Of a DNA stretch of 64,000 nucleotides, positions 23,362-37,417 are shown piece after piece. The stretch covers positions 1 through 64,000 of the forward strand of contig QLIY01000755.1 in the NCBI GenBank assembly GCA_003260075.1, read 5' to 3'. Below the pieces are notes generated by a model. The model did not search any database and was not told where the DNA came from. It saw nothing but the letters and a program-made list of their open reading frames with translations. This stretch comes from Phallusia mammillata (lineage: Eukaryota > Chordata > Ascidiacea > Phlebobranchia > Ascidiidae). How positions within the stretch are numbered: the stretch's first letter is position 1; each line of letters starts with the position of its first letter. A program made the position numbers and the translations under genes.

Positions 23362-26300
23362 TAAGCTGCGGTGCTTACAATGTCAGATATTAATGCGTTG
23401 TTTTATTATCATGCACAGTGTCTTACCCTATCTGAAATGGGGGGGGGGGATTGGGGAGGAATCTAAATGTTTTAAATTGTTAATTGAGGAATTCGTCGAT
23501 AAAGGCTGTGAACCACTGGCGTATAAGCTGCGGTGCTTAAAATGTCAGATAGTAATGCGTTGTTTTATTATCATGCACAGTGTCTTACCCTATCTGAAAT
23601 ATCAATATCTGTTGTTGTCTCAATTTAGGGTTTAAATTGACACAATATTAGACTTGAAATTCAAGAGCATTGATCCCAATTTTATGTGTTCTGTGACCGA
23701 AATTTGTCCTACATTTTTTAACTGTTCGTCCCATCGCTTTACCCGTTTTTGCACAACGGATTATATAAAGTTTCTCATTAACATGAACCACAAAAAAGAC
23801 ACAAACCACATAAATGGGAGCCACAAAAACGTGATACAATGTGCGACGGGCAACCACAGTTAGAGCTTTCCTGTCTATTTATCCGCCGCTTTAATCAGGT
23901 TAAGCGGATTAACTTGGGTTGCGGTTTGTATGCTAATTCGTTTAATGTGGAAGTATGCAACAAAACCCGGGACTTATTTAAACTTTACTTTTGGGCTTAA
24001 TGAACCGAACAAAGAAAATTGCGAAAGGTAAAATGATTTGCTGAACTAAAAATGTTAATTGTGTCTAAATAGTAGGTTGCTGTCGGAAACGTTACTTTGC
24101 ACGATACAATAAAATGGTAGGGTTTATACCCAACCGGGGAGAAATTTATTTTTTGAAAGATCTTTGTATGGTTTAGCATCTACTATGTAGTATATTGGGG
24201 AGGAATGAAAATGTTTTGAATTGTTAAGGAAAAAATTTATCGAAAAAGTTTAAATGGTGTTTCCATAGCTGTGCTTGCATGTGAACAGGCGAAGACCCTG
24301 TTTAATTTTTCACGTGCTATGTTTTCCGGCGCTTCCGCGCAGCGAATCACTGCGTTTGACGATGCAACGCAATGTCGACATCGATGTGGTCACACCATAT
24401 ATAGGTTGCTTAACTTTGTGCTGTCAGCGTCTGCAGCATTCAACTGCGGGGGGGGGGGCAGCGAATCACTATGTTTGACGATGCAACGCAATGTCGACAT
24501 CGATGTGGTCACACCATGTATAGGTTGCTTAACTTTGTGCTGTCAGCGTCTGCAGCATTCAACTGCATTTTGATTGACCACATATGGATGTGTGTGAAAT
24601 TTCACGTGATCGGCTTACTTTAATTTACGCCGCACTTTGACTGACAGGTCACGTGACTGGAGAATACTCGACATTTCTGGTGTTTTTTTGGCAAAAAATC
24701 GTGAAGATATAGATTGTTGCGGGAAAAAATGGATTGAAATTGTAACGCTTTACGCAATTCTTTTACGACTTGCAACCCTTCTATAGGAGTTTCATTTCAT
24801 TGCAGCGATTCCGTCTAAAGAAGACTTAAATTTGGTGACAATTTTTATGGAAAAAATTGGTCGTTTATTTTCCGTTAGTTTGTCAAAGTCCAGTATACCC
24901 GAGTTCTTGTTTACCAAGACATAGTGTAAAATGTAAATAGATTTAAATACACGCACGACATAAATACGTAATTTTGGAGAAATTTTGAAGTTAAATGGCG
25001 TAAAACGACGACACGTTCGCATTATAGCTGGTACCTTTCGTTTTCAAATCATGCGGTGATTCATCAAAAATTTCGTAACTCGACCGGATGACTCATCACT
25101 ATTTTTTACAAGACTTCATTTTTAATTCTCTTGAATCTTAGGTTGGTAAAAACACAAATAAACACAAAAAATAATGGCGAACTTAAGTGACTCTTTAAGG
25201 CCACAATACTTAATCTGACATTTGACCTGTTATACTTGACCTTTCAACTCCCCATTGTGTTTCCTGCTCGACAAGTTTTTATTAGCGGTTAGTTTATTAT
25301 TACTACTGCACTGCTTGGTATGGCAACCCTGTAAACATTAATTTTAAACAGTTCAAGGGCTGGTTACAGTGATAAACACAGACCTGCTGAGTGATTTGGT
25401 TTAAATCATTGTCATTTTCGCACTTGTCACACTTTTGTTCTGGTTTGAACTGCTGGTCAAATTATCTGGAACTTACATTCTATGCAGAACTGATTGCGTT
25501 TTAGTGAGTTCCTGGACCAAATGATTTCTTGTGTCCATTTTCCTGAATGGTTTTACCATATGCGTTCAGTTTTAGCATAGGCACTAAACCTTTTTCTCGC
25601 ATGTCCCCCTTTGAAAAATGTTTGCTTCCAAGTTAATTTGAATGCCAAATTTTCGCTTACTTTTAATTACCCCAAACCATAGCACGTTGGGTTCAATTTA
25701 TCTGGTGTTGAGAACCTCTGTGTTTTATGACAACTTGAATATAATGTGACTGAGTTGAATATCGGGGCCCTTACGACGAATAGAGCAATAAAGATAAAAA
25801 TATACAATAGTTGCTTTTTTCTGAAGCACAGTATGAACGGTTCCATGACGAAAATGTTCATATAAAAGTGCCCCCGATATGAGTGCATCACTGAACAATG
25901 CGACATAAACAAAAGATTTTTTACTGAAAGAACACAATCCTTTTCCATTTTCCACAGATTTGTTTGTAAACATTCTTTCACGCCAAGTCTGTTAGTTCCA
26001 TTGTCGTATATATAAGTCGTCTGAGTCCGTATGCTTTCACGTCATGTCATCCGTAGCTTTGTACACTGGTCAGGTTTGGTTGAAATTCCTGCCCCAATCT
26101 GACTGTAAAACACGGCCAAGCCTATATAGTAGACAGACTAAATGGTTTGTCGCTGGAATGGGTGGAATTTAGGGATTTTTCCGTCGTTTTTTTGGAGAGG
26201 CTATTCGAGATTCCCCTAAAAGGTTTTGTCGTTGCGAAAAAAGTCTAAGTTTGTTTTGAAATCAGCCACTACATCATTTTAGGTGATAATTTTTCTTACG

Positions 26301-27917
26301 GTAAACACGATCACTATTTCCGTACACTAAACAGTCAAAACATTGTGTTAACTGCAATAACCGGTTTATTTAACCAATAATTAGGTACAGTTGGTTTAAT
26401 CGTTGATATTTTCTGTTAGTTTTTGTTTGTCTTATTTCCACTGCTACATCCAGGGATTTGCATTGAATCTTGTATGTATAATAAAAATGAATTCGTGTCA
26501 AGAATTTAGATTCGTCGTACGACACCCCCGCCATTTTTACCTCAGTCCAGGTGCCCCTATCAATTTCTACGGGACAGGTCGGTCACGGTCCACCTAACCC
26601 TCACCGCATTGACGTCATAATGTCCCTTTGTTGTGTCACAATTCAATGAACAAGTGAAATCAAACATCACGGCTTGACACCACCCAGATTTTCACTGGAT
26701 TTACACAGTTCAACTTTATGCTTTTGAAATAGGTTTTTACATCGCAAGTTGCCTTGAAAAATTGGTGAAAAATAACATCACAGACCGCTAAATGCCTGTT
26801 GCTATAATGCTGTGAAATATCAGTAAGTATTTTTAAAAATATTATTCATTTGCAGTGGAAAATAATTTCCTGAGAAAAAAAATATTTTTTTTGTATTTTT
26901 TTTACTACGTTGTTACTTTTGCTTGTCACTTTATAACCCCATTGTCTGTTACATCATAGTTGCGTTGTTCTCCAAATCTGTGAAGTGAAATAACCCAATC
27001 AGTAACAGAATAATTGGTAACGCACCGCTAAACACAAGCCTACCTACCAAACCCCTAATGTACAGCGACCGTTGAGCTAAGTTTTAAAATAGAACAAAAC
27101 GCAACTTTAACTATTTTTACGTGCCTAATTTTTTGGTAGACTTTTCTTCTCGTTGGCGTAAGGATTTCTCAACCGCACCACAGGGGGTTACTCCGGGTCA
27201 AAACAGATGACCTTTGTTAACCTCTTGTGTTTGTATATTTTGCAATCGAGAGTCACACTCAAATGTTTTACATGTGGTTAAAAAATGATGAAGTGTTTAC
27301 ACTTGCTTACAAATACTGTTGAGTGTTGATGCTGAACTTAAACCACCTTTTATGAACTTAAACCACCTTTTAAGTGAGCAAAATTAACCCTTAATAAGTA
27401 GGTCAATTGAAACGACCAAAGTCAAACTCAACAAAACGTGTTGTTGAATTCTTTCTGGCCCTTATCGTGTTTACAGACAAAAAAGTGAGTCACATCAAGT
27501 CAAAAATCGGTTTCAAACACTGATTTTCAGCCAATAAATCCACTATTTCGTGTTCCCATTGTGACATAACACCGAGCAATTGACCCTGGCATTATGACGT
27601 CACAGAGAGCTGAGTCATTAGGTGCAGGGGTGTTGTATTACTGCATGTTGAGAGATTCGTTCAGCCCCATATTGCTTCGGCTCATGGGTTTGATTGATGA
27701 TTTATGAAATCGTCCGCAGCCATTTAGGCCCGGAATCGAGACAGAAGGAAAGTTGTTGTTTTAGGAATCTTGAATCGGATTTGTAAACACTTTTTAGAGA
27801 TTCCGATTTGCTTTTGTTTTGGATTATCTCCACGATGTTGGTGTCTATTTGATGTTTTTAGGCATTTTATCAAACGAAATGAAGTAAATGTCTTGTTAAC
27901 TGCGTATGTCCTATAAG

Positions 27918-28241
27918 CAGGGTTGCCATTGCGTCCTTATTTGGTCCTTATTTTAAAGGGCAATATCTTAGAAAAAATTGTCCTTATTTCCAAGAAATGT
28001 GCTTGTTTTTTACTTAAGTCCTTATTTTGTTTTATGTTCAACAATAGCAAAACTTATATTTTTTTCTCTGAGATCTGACATTGCGGAACATACCAGAACA
28101 TGTTTTTGTGCCGAGATATTATGTCATGTGATTTGTCATGACTTCTGTAAATGCAAAGATTTGATCAAAAACGTTTATTTCGTTTCATATGAACGTTTTT
28201 GGGTTGTCCTTATTTTGGGGTCCATGTCGATGGTAACCCCA
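27918..28241. mobile_element. hAT-like MITE (CAGGGTTGCCATTGCGTCC ...)
   Basis: Left end CAGGGTTGCCATTGCGTCCTTAT and right end GTCCTTATTTTGGGG...GATGGTAACCCCA form imperfect inverted ends of about 11 bp, with sub-terminal GTCCTTATTT motifs repeated in direct orientation. No clear target duplication. Confidence 0.45.
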
Positions 28242-30773
28242 AAATGAGCTTGTCATCGCCATGATCCCATAGTCAACTTAATAGGACGAAAAGTTATTTA
28301 TTATTAAAAGTTATTTTAATCCAAAAACCAAAACATACCACATTTTTTACGTTTTGCTGTGGACATGTCGCTGTTTTGACTGAATACTTCCGCATAAAGA
28401 TGTGTACATCCAAGTTGTACCCGGTTTCTGCCACGTTCACTCGTCAACTCACCGATTGTCCACTTATTTTCGCCACAAAACGGTAAATGCTTGAAATTCT
28501 TGGAACTTAGTGAAAGTGATCACGTGATTTCAGTGGTTGCTGTTTAACGAGGCGTGACCAAGAGCAATTACGCACGTTCCATTGTGACGTTACTTGTTGA
28601 CTCGGTTCGAAATCTAGTTGTCTTGCTGCCTAACCACGTGACGTCACAATCCCGCTGACGTGTGTGCAAGTGTGACGTACTTGCAAAGTTCAATGCAGTA
28701 ATTAGTTCCAGAAGAATAATAGACTCTTGTAATCGCTAAGTTTAAATCTTTTTTTATTTTCTGCCTGCTAGCCTTTATGTTATACTTTTGTTGCTGTGGG
28801 ATTGGGATGCACAAATCACATGCGAACCCCTTTTCTTTGTGTGATAATCTCCCATGCCCAAACATGTCGAAGATATTGCTCGTAAAAAATACACAAAAAA
28901 TACACAAAATTTTCCAATGATTTTTCTCGAGAATGAAAAACAATAATTTGAGGACGTTTTTTTCGCAGTAAAGTTGGGAAAAATGTCCTTAAGGAAAACG
29001 GCACGTCGTATTATTATGTTGATACAAAATTGTCATCAGTTAACGGTATAGTGTGGTTTCGTGCGTTTTAATTGCACAGAATTCTTGTTTGCAATGATGT
29101 TCTTGCTGCAAACGTAATTATTTAAAAACACGTACGTCTTATTCGAACCCACATTATACGCATGAAATTTTCAAACCTTTTTTAAATCTATTCATGCTAA
29201 ATACGGAAACAGGTCCAATTAATTCCTAGTTTAAATCTATTGGGATCTGGCCCAGTGTTATGCGCCCTGCTGTAGAATGATCCGCTAAATCTCATAATTT
29301 TGTATCTTTAAGATATTTTAGGATCTTGACATTTTTAGACCAGTAACTTTATACAGTTGATGTTCTTCTGGCAGAAATTTAGGCGCCTGTAATATCAGTG
29401 ACAAAACCGCCAGAGTAGATACTCGGATTATATCCAATCTTTGGAGGTTAAATTCAGTGCACACACGGACCTAAAACGGCAATTTTACAATATTTTTAGC
29501 TCACATTAGTTACTTATCACATGCACGACTTTCGTGAGTGGCATTATATGATAAACCTTGTTTAGTCAGCTGTACATACATTTTCGGGTTCCTCTAAAAT
29601 AGGATAATGGTAGTTGATACATTAAAAATATATTTTGCTATTTTACGCTTTTTGACCTATATAGTTTTGAAATATCTGTTTGGTTACTGTGGTACTTTAC
29701 TGCTGTGTGGTTAATTGACTAAAAGCGTCAGGAATTTTGCCTTAAAGCGTGCTCAAAAAACGATTCTGTTCACAACATTCCGAGAAGTTTTCACCGCAGG
29801 TAACCCGTTCCAGTAATAACAAGCGCTTGACATCCTATTGTTACGTAATAAACAAATATTCGCGGTGGGAGTTGGAAGCTGTCACGCATCAGTAAACACC
29901 AGTCTCGTAAGTTTGAGGCGGAATTTTACGGTTTTTTCTTCGGATTTAATTTTTTTCTCTTCGGTATTTTTAGTGATTATTCTGAACACATGTTCAGGTA
30001 TTGTCAAATATTTGTGTTGTTTCTGGAAACGTGAGTTAAGTAATGGCTCCCCATTTGACAAAATGTTTACTATTAACATTCGTTTCAAATGGTTGTGGTC
30101 CAGATATGAATTGCGTGTTCACAGTCAATTTAGTCTGCTTGGCTTTCAGTTGAAGAATGATCGTGTTTATGAAGGAACTATTTGCTTTTTCCAATTTTAA
30201 TCCCTTTTATTGCCCTTTAAAGACATTGAAGATGCTTTTTTAGTGAAATGTATTTGTTGTTTATAAGATTGTCAACTGATTTTAACCTGGTAAAAACATT
30301 TTCCATTTAAAAAAAGCCTAAAAACAAGTGTTATCATGTTTAACAGAAAATTTCTTGATGAATCTTTTCGTTACATTGTTATTTTTCATGTTCTTTGACA
30401 CCTCAACCCGGTAGGCAATGTTAAAGTGCGCGATCTGTGGAGGTGGTGTCAAAGTACGTGTTACCTGGAACGCTTGAAAATCCACTTAATCATTTTTGTG
30501 TGAGCTTACATTGCGATGAAGCATGTAACAGATTTAGACGGGTGATCTGTTGTGAATAAAAACAATCTTAACCACCTCCGGCTAGTTTTAAGTCTTGCGG
30601 CTGGTAATCGCTTGTTGTTGTTTACAACTTTCATACCGAAATTTTGTTTTCTGCAACAATTTATGTGTCCACGATAAAATGCCTAAAATTACACCAACCA
30701 AAATGAGCCTCTCAAATGTCTTTGACCACTTTTAAAGCTATTTTTGAGGGTTAACAGTTTATCTTTTTGGAAT

Positions 30774-31110
30774 AACATACTTTTTTTAATAACATACTTT
30801 TTACAGATCTAGATTACATTTTTGTAATGTTTCATTTTCTTTTACATTAAAGCTTATTAAAACAGCAAAATTCGTTTTGGTGGTTGACCGTTCCTCGCTT
30901 TGGTAAACAACATACTTTTTACATTTGTAGATTCCATTTTAGTAGTAGTTTCTCCTCACAATAGCTTGCTAAAAATGTTGAAAGTTTGTTTTGGTGGTTG
31001 ACCGTTCCTCATTTTTGGTAAATAACATGCTCTTTTACAGTTGTAGATTGCATTTTTGTAAAACATTTTCCTTTTTTTCAAATAGGCTTGCCAAAAATGT
31101 TAACAGTTTA
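30774..31110. repeat. tandem array, about 120-bp unit, three diverged copies
   Basis: Each unit has AACATACTTTTTACA (or variant), then TAGATT(A/C/G)CATTTT, then a T/A-rich stretch with (A)GCTT(A/G)(T/C)(T/C)AAAA. The first two copies end GTTTTGGTGGTTGACCGTTCCTC. Divergence of roughly 15-25% implies an old array. Confidence 0.65.
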
Positions 31111-31731
31111 TGACATGCAACTGCAAGTATAGTCTTTTCCACTTGAAAACGTTTATAACTTGGTAGTGTATGCATTATACCACCGCAAATATGATTGACT
31201 TTGTGTGTTGCAATATTATTGTACACAGCTAGTTAATAATTACCTATTTCGCGACTTGCACAACGACAAAAGCCTTCTTACCATTACTGATTATATATTT
31301 CATGCTGTTCGGTCAAAAAAGTAAAAATTTTGCCATTCAAGTTTAATCCTTGGACTTCCAAGCTCTGTGCTATTTTGAATCATGTTGCCTCTATCCCACA
31401 AGTTTTGTTGTAGATGGAAACGCATTTTACGTGCACTTTCATTTATCTCTCTTCGCATCAAAGGCCTCGCCCCCTTTCAGCAAAAATATTATGAAAGCTG
31501 TAGTGAAATTCTCCAAACTAAAATATGCGACAATTGTTGCGCGGTAATGTAGTGGCTAAAGATTTTTGGGGAACTGAAACCTCAAAAGCTGTTGTACGTT
31601 AATTTACCACATTCTATACGAATTTAATCAAAAGTGAACCACATACCCAGAAGAGACTGGTCCATCTAAACTGTGGGGGTTTAATCTAACCCAGTTTACG
31701 AACCGTTTTAAGGCAATGTTTGCTGTTCAGT

Positions 31732-31792
<61 letters not shown>

Positions 31793-32045
31793 GAGTATAA
31801 CTTGTGATGTATACAATACTTTTAAGAAACTGTTTTTCGAGGCTGTTGATGACAGCTTCATCAATGTTGGCATATGGTTCATTGACTGTATCAATAGTTT
31901 GTGGTAGTTAACAGAACAAAACTAAATGAACCACCAGTACAGGGTTTGTTATTGCTTAAGGGGGGGGGGGCAAACGTGTTTTAAGGCAATGTTTTGCTGA
32001 GTCGAAGTTGATGAAATGTTTTTTCTCATGTAATCGGTACTTTAT

Positions 32046-32139
<94 letters not shown>

Positions 32140-33280
32140 TTCATCAATGTTGGCATATGGTTCATTGACTGTATCAATAGCTAAACTATAGTTTGTGGTA
32201 CTTAGCAGAACAAAACTAAATGAACCACCAGTACAGGGTTTGTTATTGCTTAAGTATCGTCCTCAGTATTGGGTACGAAAACATTAACAGAAAGTATTCA
32301 ACTAACTGACGATCTCTATTTGCCTTGTCAACTTTATTCCATGTTTCGTACTTTTTTGTCATTATTGAGTATAGCATTGGAAATGCTACTAAAAATCCTA
32401 GAAAATTTTCTGTGAAATTGAATACTGTTGCCTTGTAATTTATGTTCGTGAAAATATGTCCAAACGTGTCACAAAAAAGCGAGATTTCGATGTAAGATCG
32501 TGTTGGGTTCCATCTTATCGCTGTGTAGATATGATTTTGATATAATCTGTGAACCTGATTGCCTTATAATGTGAAAATATCGTTACTTGGCCAAGATGTT
32601 GTTTTCATGTCAAGTCGCAAAAGTTGCATTTTCTCATCAGCTTCAACATTGTTTCGCGATTTCGTCATTTAGCAATCGCAAAAAAGGTTCCATCAACTCG
32701 ATATGTGTCTTTCTAAAACTTGCAAATTCGTTGGTAAAACAGAATTGTCAAATTACAATTACAGATCCAACGAACTTTAAATAATTGTTTGTCGGTAGGC
32801 AATAGATTATAGTGCAAAAAAAGCGTAGTCGAAAGTGTAAGTTTATGGTTTGCTTCAACGCAACCCAGACGCCAAGATGAGTGTGTGACCTTGATCAAGT
32901 CAGGCCGATGACCTTGAGATTCCCGCCAATGTTGTGGAAACACGAGTTGGGTTCCTCACCAGGCGTCTGCACTTTCCCTTCCATTTTCTATTGTTATCTT
33001 CGATTCAAAATTCGTTTCTTGCGGTTCAGGATAGTGTGAGGTCCCGAGTTGTTACGGATTAAACAGTTTGTTTGATTTCTATGCGCCCACACACACACAA
33101 ACACCTCACCGAGTTTGCAAATTATTTTGAAAATGCGTTCATTGCCACCATTTAGTTATGGTCAATTTTCGTTATGTTATTATTTTAGCATTGTGTAAAT
33201 TGAGGCTGATTTATTATTTTCTTTATTTTTTATGAAATTACTTTTTGTTTGTTAAAATGTGTTAGGCAATTCACAGTTTT

Positions 33281-33489
33281 ATATAAGCTATTGCTGCCAG
33301 GCATAATATTAAGTTTATAGAGCTCTTCTGGCAAATGTATTTTTATTCGGACGTTTCGACGTCCTATACAGGTCGCCTTCATCAGGGTAAACGCATTCAA
33401 TGTTATTTCGCGTGATGAAGGCGACGTGTATAGGACATCGAAATGTCCGAATAAAAATACATTTGCCAGAAGAGCTCCATAAACTTGAT
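33281..33489. mobile_element. Penelope-like element fragment, inverted dimer with degenerate hammerheads
   Basis: Arms 33311-33383 and 33413-33485 are inverse copies with about 4 mismatches in 73 bp, separated by a 29-bp spacer. Each arm holds a hammerhead-like core: minus strand CTGATGAAGGCG...GTCGAAACGTC, and plus strand GTGATGAAGGCG...ATCGAAATGTC. The insertion is flanked by a perfect 13-bp direct repeat AATTCACAGTTTT (33268-33280 and 33490-33502), the target duplication. Hammerheads with tiny stem III are a known feature of Penelope-like retroelements. No reverse transcriptase remains. Confidence 0.7.
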
Positions 33490-34136
33490 AATTCACAGTT
33501 TTGTTGCTTTGCTCAAAATTACATTCCTTTTTCCCACATTTTTTCACGAGTTCTACCAAAATTTGCAGAGCTGGAAATTTTCGAGTTTCAAACTCTTTTC
33601 GGTGTTGGTGTAGGTTAGTACGATTTCGGCGAAGCTTTTAACTTTGTAGTTTGTAACATAGAATTCCTGTGGTCGGGAGGGGGCGCAGTGTTTGATTTCT
33701 ATCTTTGCGCCCCCTGTGGTGATGCGGGCGATGGGAGGGCGGAAAAGTCAACAGTTTATTGCAGGGAGGGGGTGCAACGGTTCAGTAATTCGTGTAAGGT
33801 AATACATTTGTGTGAGTGAAAGTTTGGGAGCGGAGAGATCAAATTTACTCGTTTGCCTTCATTATCTCCTGTTACCTTTACATGCGGTTGCAAAGTGTGT
33901 TTGCTGTTTTACGGAAATAGGAACTTATTTAACGACTAGCACTGGGTTTTTTGGACATAGGGTTTAGAAAAAGTATTAAAAACAGTACTTTTGGCGTTTA
34001 GGGAGAATGTTTATAATAAACCCTTCTCATGTTGTTTTTGAGAATGCAATCATTTGACAATTCCAAACAGTACTTGATTAACAGTTATATCTTACTACTT
34101 TGTACGCCACAAACCATGACGACCTTTGCGTAAACT

Positions 34137-34420
34137 AAAGATTCTCAAACTGTCCTTCGCGGAAGATTTCCAAGTATGCCGTAAAATTTTCGGTATTTTA
34201 AAAGTGGAAACATTCTTAGATGCTTTAGAACTTCTTGATGAAATGTAGCATGACAACGTTTGAAAGCTCATTAGTCATAAAAAACAACCTTCTCCGTCAC
34301 ATAAAGTAAAAAATGAAATTTATTTTTAAAAGTTTTGTATTGTTGGCCTGCAAAGTGTTCCGGGGAACAAAAAATTAGTTTGTAAACGCGCCGCATGTTT
34401 AAAAAGTTTAAGAACCACTG
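34137..34420. mobile_element. hAT-like MITE (GATTCTCAAACTG ... AGTTTAAGAACCACTG)
   Basis: About 284 bp with inverted ends of the CAGTGGTTCTCAAAC class, the left end mutated. Next to and separate from the element at 34446. Confidence 0.55.
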
Positions 34421-34445
34421 GCGAAAAAGTCTCAATGCCTTAAAC

Positions 34446-34662
34446 CAGTGGTTCTCAAACTTTTTTTTTGTTGCGACGCCTCTGGAAAAGTTTTGTGGAC
34501 TTGCGACGCACCAGCAAATAAAAGTTAGTGAGAAAACTTATTATTATAGTTGGGTTTATTGATACAACAATAAAAAGCCACGAAACGGAACTATTCTGCG
34601 ACGCCCTTGGAAAATTGAAACGACGCACCAGGGCGTCGCGACGCACAGTTTGAGAACTACTA
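34446..34662. mobile_element. hAT-like MITE, TIR CAGTGGTTCTCAAAC
   Basis: 217 bp. Left CAGTGGTTCTCAAAC, right GTTTGAGAACTACTA (two changes from the perfect inverse). Sub-terminal TTGCGACGCC and GGCGTCGCGACGCA blocks are also inverted. Target duplication no longer clear. Confidence 0.7.
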
Positions 34663-35818
34663 CCATATCTGAACTATTGCTTTCTCCAGTCAATGCATTG
34701 TTTAACTATTCCCCGAACTGTCGCCACAATCACGAAATCACGTCCAATCTGTCAGCGAAGTTTCCGCTCGTTTCAAACTTGGGGGTTCTCGAGTAAAACA
34801 ACTTTTGGATGCTCCTCTTCGCCTGAGTAAACTTTATCCATCATCTGCCACTAAATTTTGGATTTCGGTTCCCAAATTTGCTTTTCAACGTCAGGTAGAA
34901 GTAAACTCTGCCGCGTAGTTGTGTGGGGCAAGTTTTTCTTAAATTTTGGTGCATACAATACTTTATACTTCTGGTTTTAGTATTAAAGAAACGTTTTTTG
35001 TTATGCTTGTAAGTAACTCATCTCAATTTTGGTTCGGTTTAAATGAAGTGTTAATCGTTAATTCTTTTTATGAAACGTTAAGCATACTTGGTCAAAAATT
35101 GCATTATGCTGAAAAAATATGTGCTCATGTCTCAAAACTAGTGAACAGATTGTTACTTAAAGTAACTATTTTTTATGGAATGTATTTTAAAATTGAAAAC
35201 GTATGAGAACATTTTCAAGACATTATTAGTTTATTACTAATTTTGAGACACATTTGTTCATTGTAATTACAGAAAAAAAAACATCAAAACTTAGCTCAAT
35301 AAGTGTTGAAGGTGCTTGTAAATTAAACTATTACTAGTTATCCGTGTAAACTATTACTAGTTATCACAAAAGTAGGGATTGTATTACTTTACTTAACATA
35401 ATTGAATAAACGTGAAACGATACTTCGGTTTGACCTTACTTTTGACCTTGACAACCTCCCATAAAACACATCCTCCAGCACTCGTTGAGAAACAGCGGAT
35501 GTAATTTCAGAGTAAAAGGAGCTAACATGAAAAAGGACCATACGCTTAACATTCTAGTCGAGGGGGGGGGGTGCTTTGACCTTACTTTTGACCTTGACAA
35601 CCTCCCATAAAACACATTCTCCAGCGCTCGTTGAGAAACAGCGGATGTAATTTCAGAGGAAAAGGAGCTAACATGAAAAAGGACCATACGCTTAACATTC
35701 TAGTCGACGAACCAAAAACTGCTGCTGCGTTAAATAAAAAACAAAAACAAGTGGTATGACTTTTTGTTTTGTTACTTGGTAGGTTTTTAATGTGTTGTAC
35801 ATACCTGTTTGAAAAAAA

Positions 35819-35891
<73 letters not shown>

Positions 35892-36939
35892 AGTTTAGTT
35901 TTTATAACTATAAAGCTTCCCTTGCTATATAGGACGTTTAAATTAGGGAAAATATACCAAACACTTCTTGACATTAGGTTGTGTTGAACTCGAATAACCT
36001 AGGCAACTTTGTATCAGTGAAGAAAATGTGGTATGGGTGGGAGCTGTCGTATTATTGAATTAAGTTGTTGCTTTGATCGGATTATTTTGGGATTTTCTGT
36101 CTCAATCTGCTTGCGATTCAAATCAGTAATCTATGTACAAACTAACCAGCGGTTTTGTGGTCTTAGAAACAATAACATTACAGACCGGTTCTAAATAGTT
36201 TGTTACGTGTTACGTCACGTTGCGGACAAATTGTTGGTTAGAAAATGTTATTAATCGTTCGAAATGTGTCTTATCTTTGCCCGTTTTCAAAATTGTTTTC
36301 AAAGGTATTTTTTAAATCTTTTTCTGCATTACATTTTTACCCTATAGATCACCATTTGATGTTACTACTTTTAACTAGGCTTTTCTTTGTGACATTTCTA
36401 TGTAACTGGTCTGAAAATAATATGATTTGGTTTCGTATCAAATTGAAATCGCCTGAACTTGCTTAGTTGTAACATTTCTTCACAGATTAAAATTATGTTT
36501 ACAAACCAGTACCTTAAAAATGCTCAATCTAAATTTAACATTATTGCAAAAAAAATTGCAGTTTTCAACTTGAACCATGATTTCAATGTTGCTTTGTATG
36601 TTGACGTTCTTTAAACCAGCAATGAACTCCCATAATTGAAGTCGCGCAAGGTCTGTTTCAGTTCCCACGAACAACTCGGGTCGCAGTTTGTCAACAAATA
36701 CATGTTACATACCGTGAGAACATACAGTCTGCCACATTGAACGTTGAGCATACAACCTACAATAACCTCAACCAACACTGATACAGTAAATCTAACAAAC
36801 TTTTTGTACAAAGCCCATGGACCTAGAGTGTTCTCCTGCATCAGACTTTAAACGACATGCCGTTTACAATTGAGTGAAAACATATTTCTGCATATTTGGG
36901 TTCCTGAAAAGTTTCACCAAACTGTTCAGCAGAAATGAT

Positions 36940-36945
36940 TTTATT
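36940..36945 (-). terminator. possible CDC42EP poly(A) signal
   Basis: AATAAA on the minus strand about 470 bp after the CDC42EP stop. I found no nearer canonical hexamer by eye; assignment is tentative. Confidence 0.3.
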
Positions 36946-37417
36946 CAATAGCATGTATATGCACAAGGAAATAGACATAGCATACTTTGCATTGCTTGCA
37001 ACAAATGGTAAAGGCAGCCTAGTTATTGAGAGGAACTTAAATAACTTACTACTAATGGTAAAATTTCTACCGTTTAGGGTGGGGAATACCCACAATTGAA
37101 ACAACACTGATTTGACAATGGCAATTTTCCCATCATAGTTTTGCATTAGAAGTTATTTGCATGACGTAATAATTTGGCGCCTTCACACAAAGGGTTAATG
37201 GGTTTCGTGTCAATGCGTCTCAATAATGTGATTAGTCCCAATTCCGCTCCAATAAAACAACATAAATAATAAATGTTTGTCAAAATGCGCCAGCTTGACA
37301 CCAATCTCTCGGCCTTCTTTTGCGCTTCCAATCCCCGCGGAATTACACTCGGTGAGCCAGCGTACGTAATCCTTGGCGCGAAATCTTAATCCGGTCAGTT
37401 TTACTCGCTTGGAGGCG

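Larger units (their letters stand above)
20678..37417. other. DNAJC17 last intron, first part; non-coding
   Basis: No splice-consistent gene recognised on either strand. Contents: haplotype joins at 22205-22215, 23439-23449, 24448-24458, 31734-31790, 31960-31970, 32048-32137 and 35562-35571, and a poly-G run at 35819-35890; hAT-like MITEs near 23117, 27918 and 34.1-34.7 kb; a Penelope-type inverted dimer at 33281-33489; and a 120-bp tandem array at 30774-31110. A T-loop-like core (GAGGTTCGAATTCC, about 22949) lacks a convincing tRNA fold. CRE-like TGACGTCA sites are scattered throughout. Confidence 0.5.

Noticed and set aside
29838-30200. 120-codon open frame on the plus strand
   Set aside because: Composition is that of AT-rich non-coding DNA, with no domain and no splice-consistent partner.
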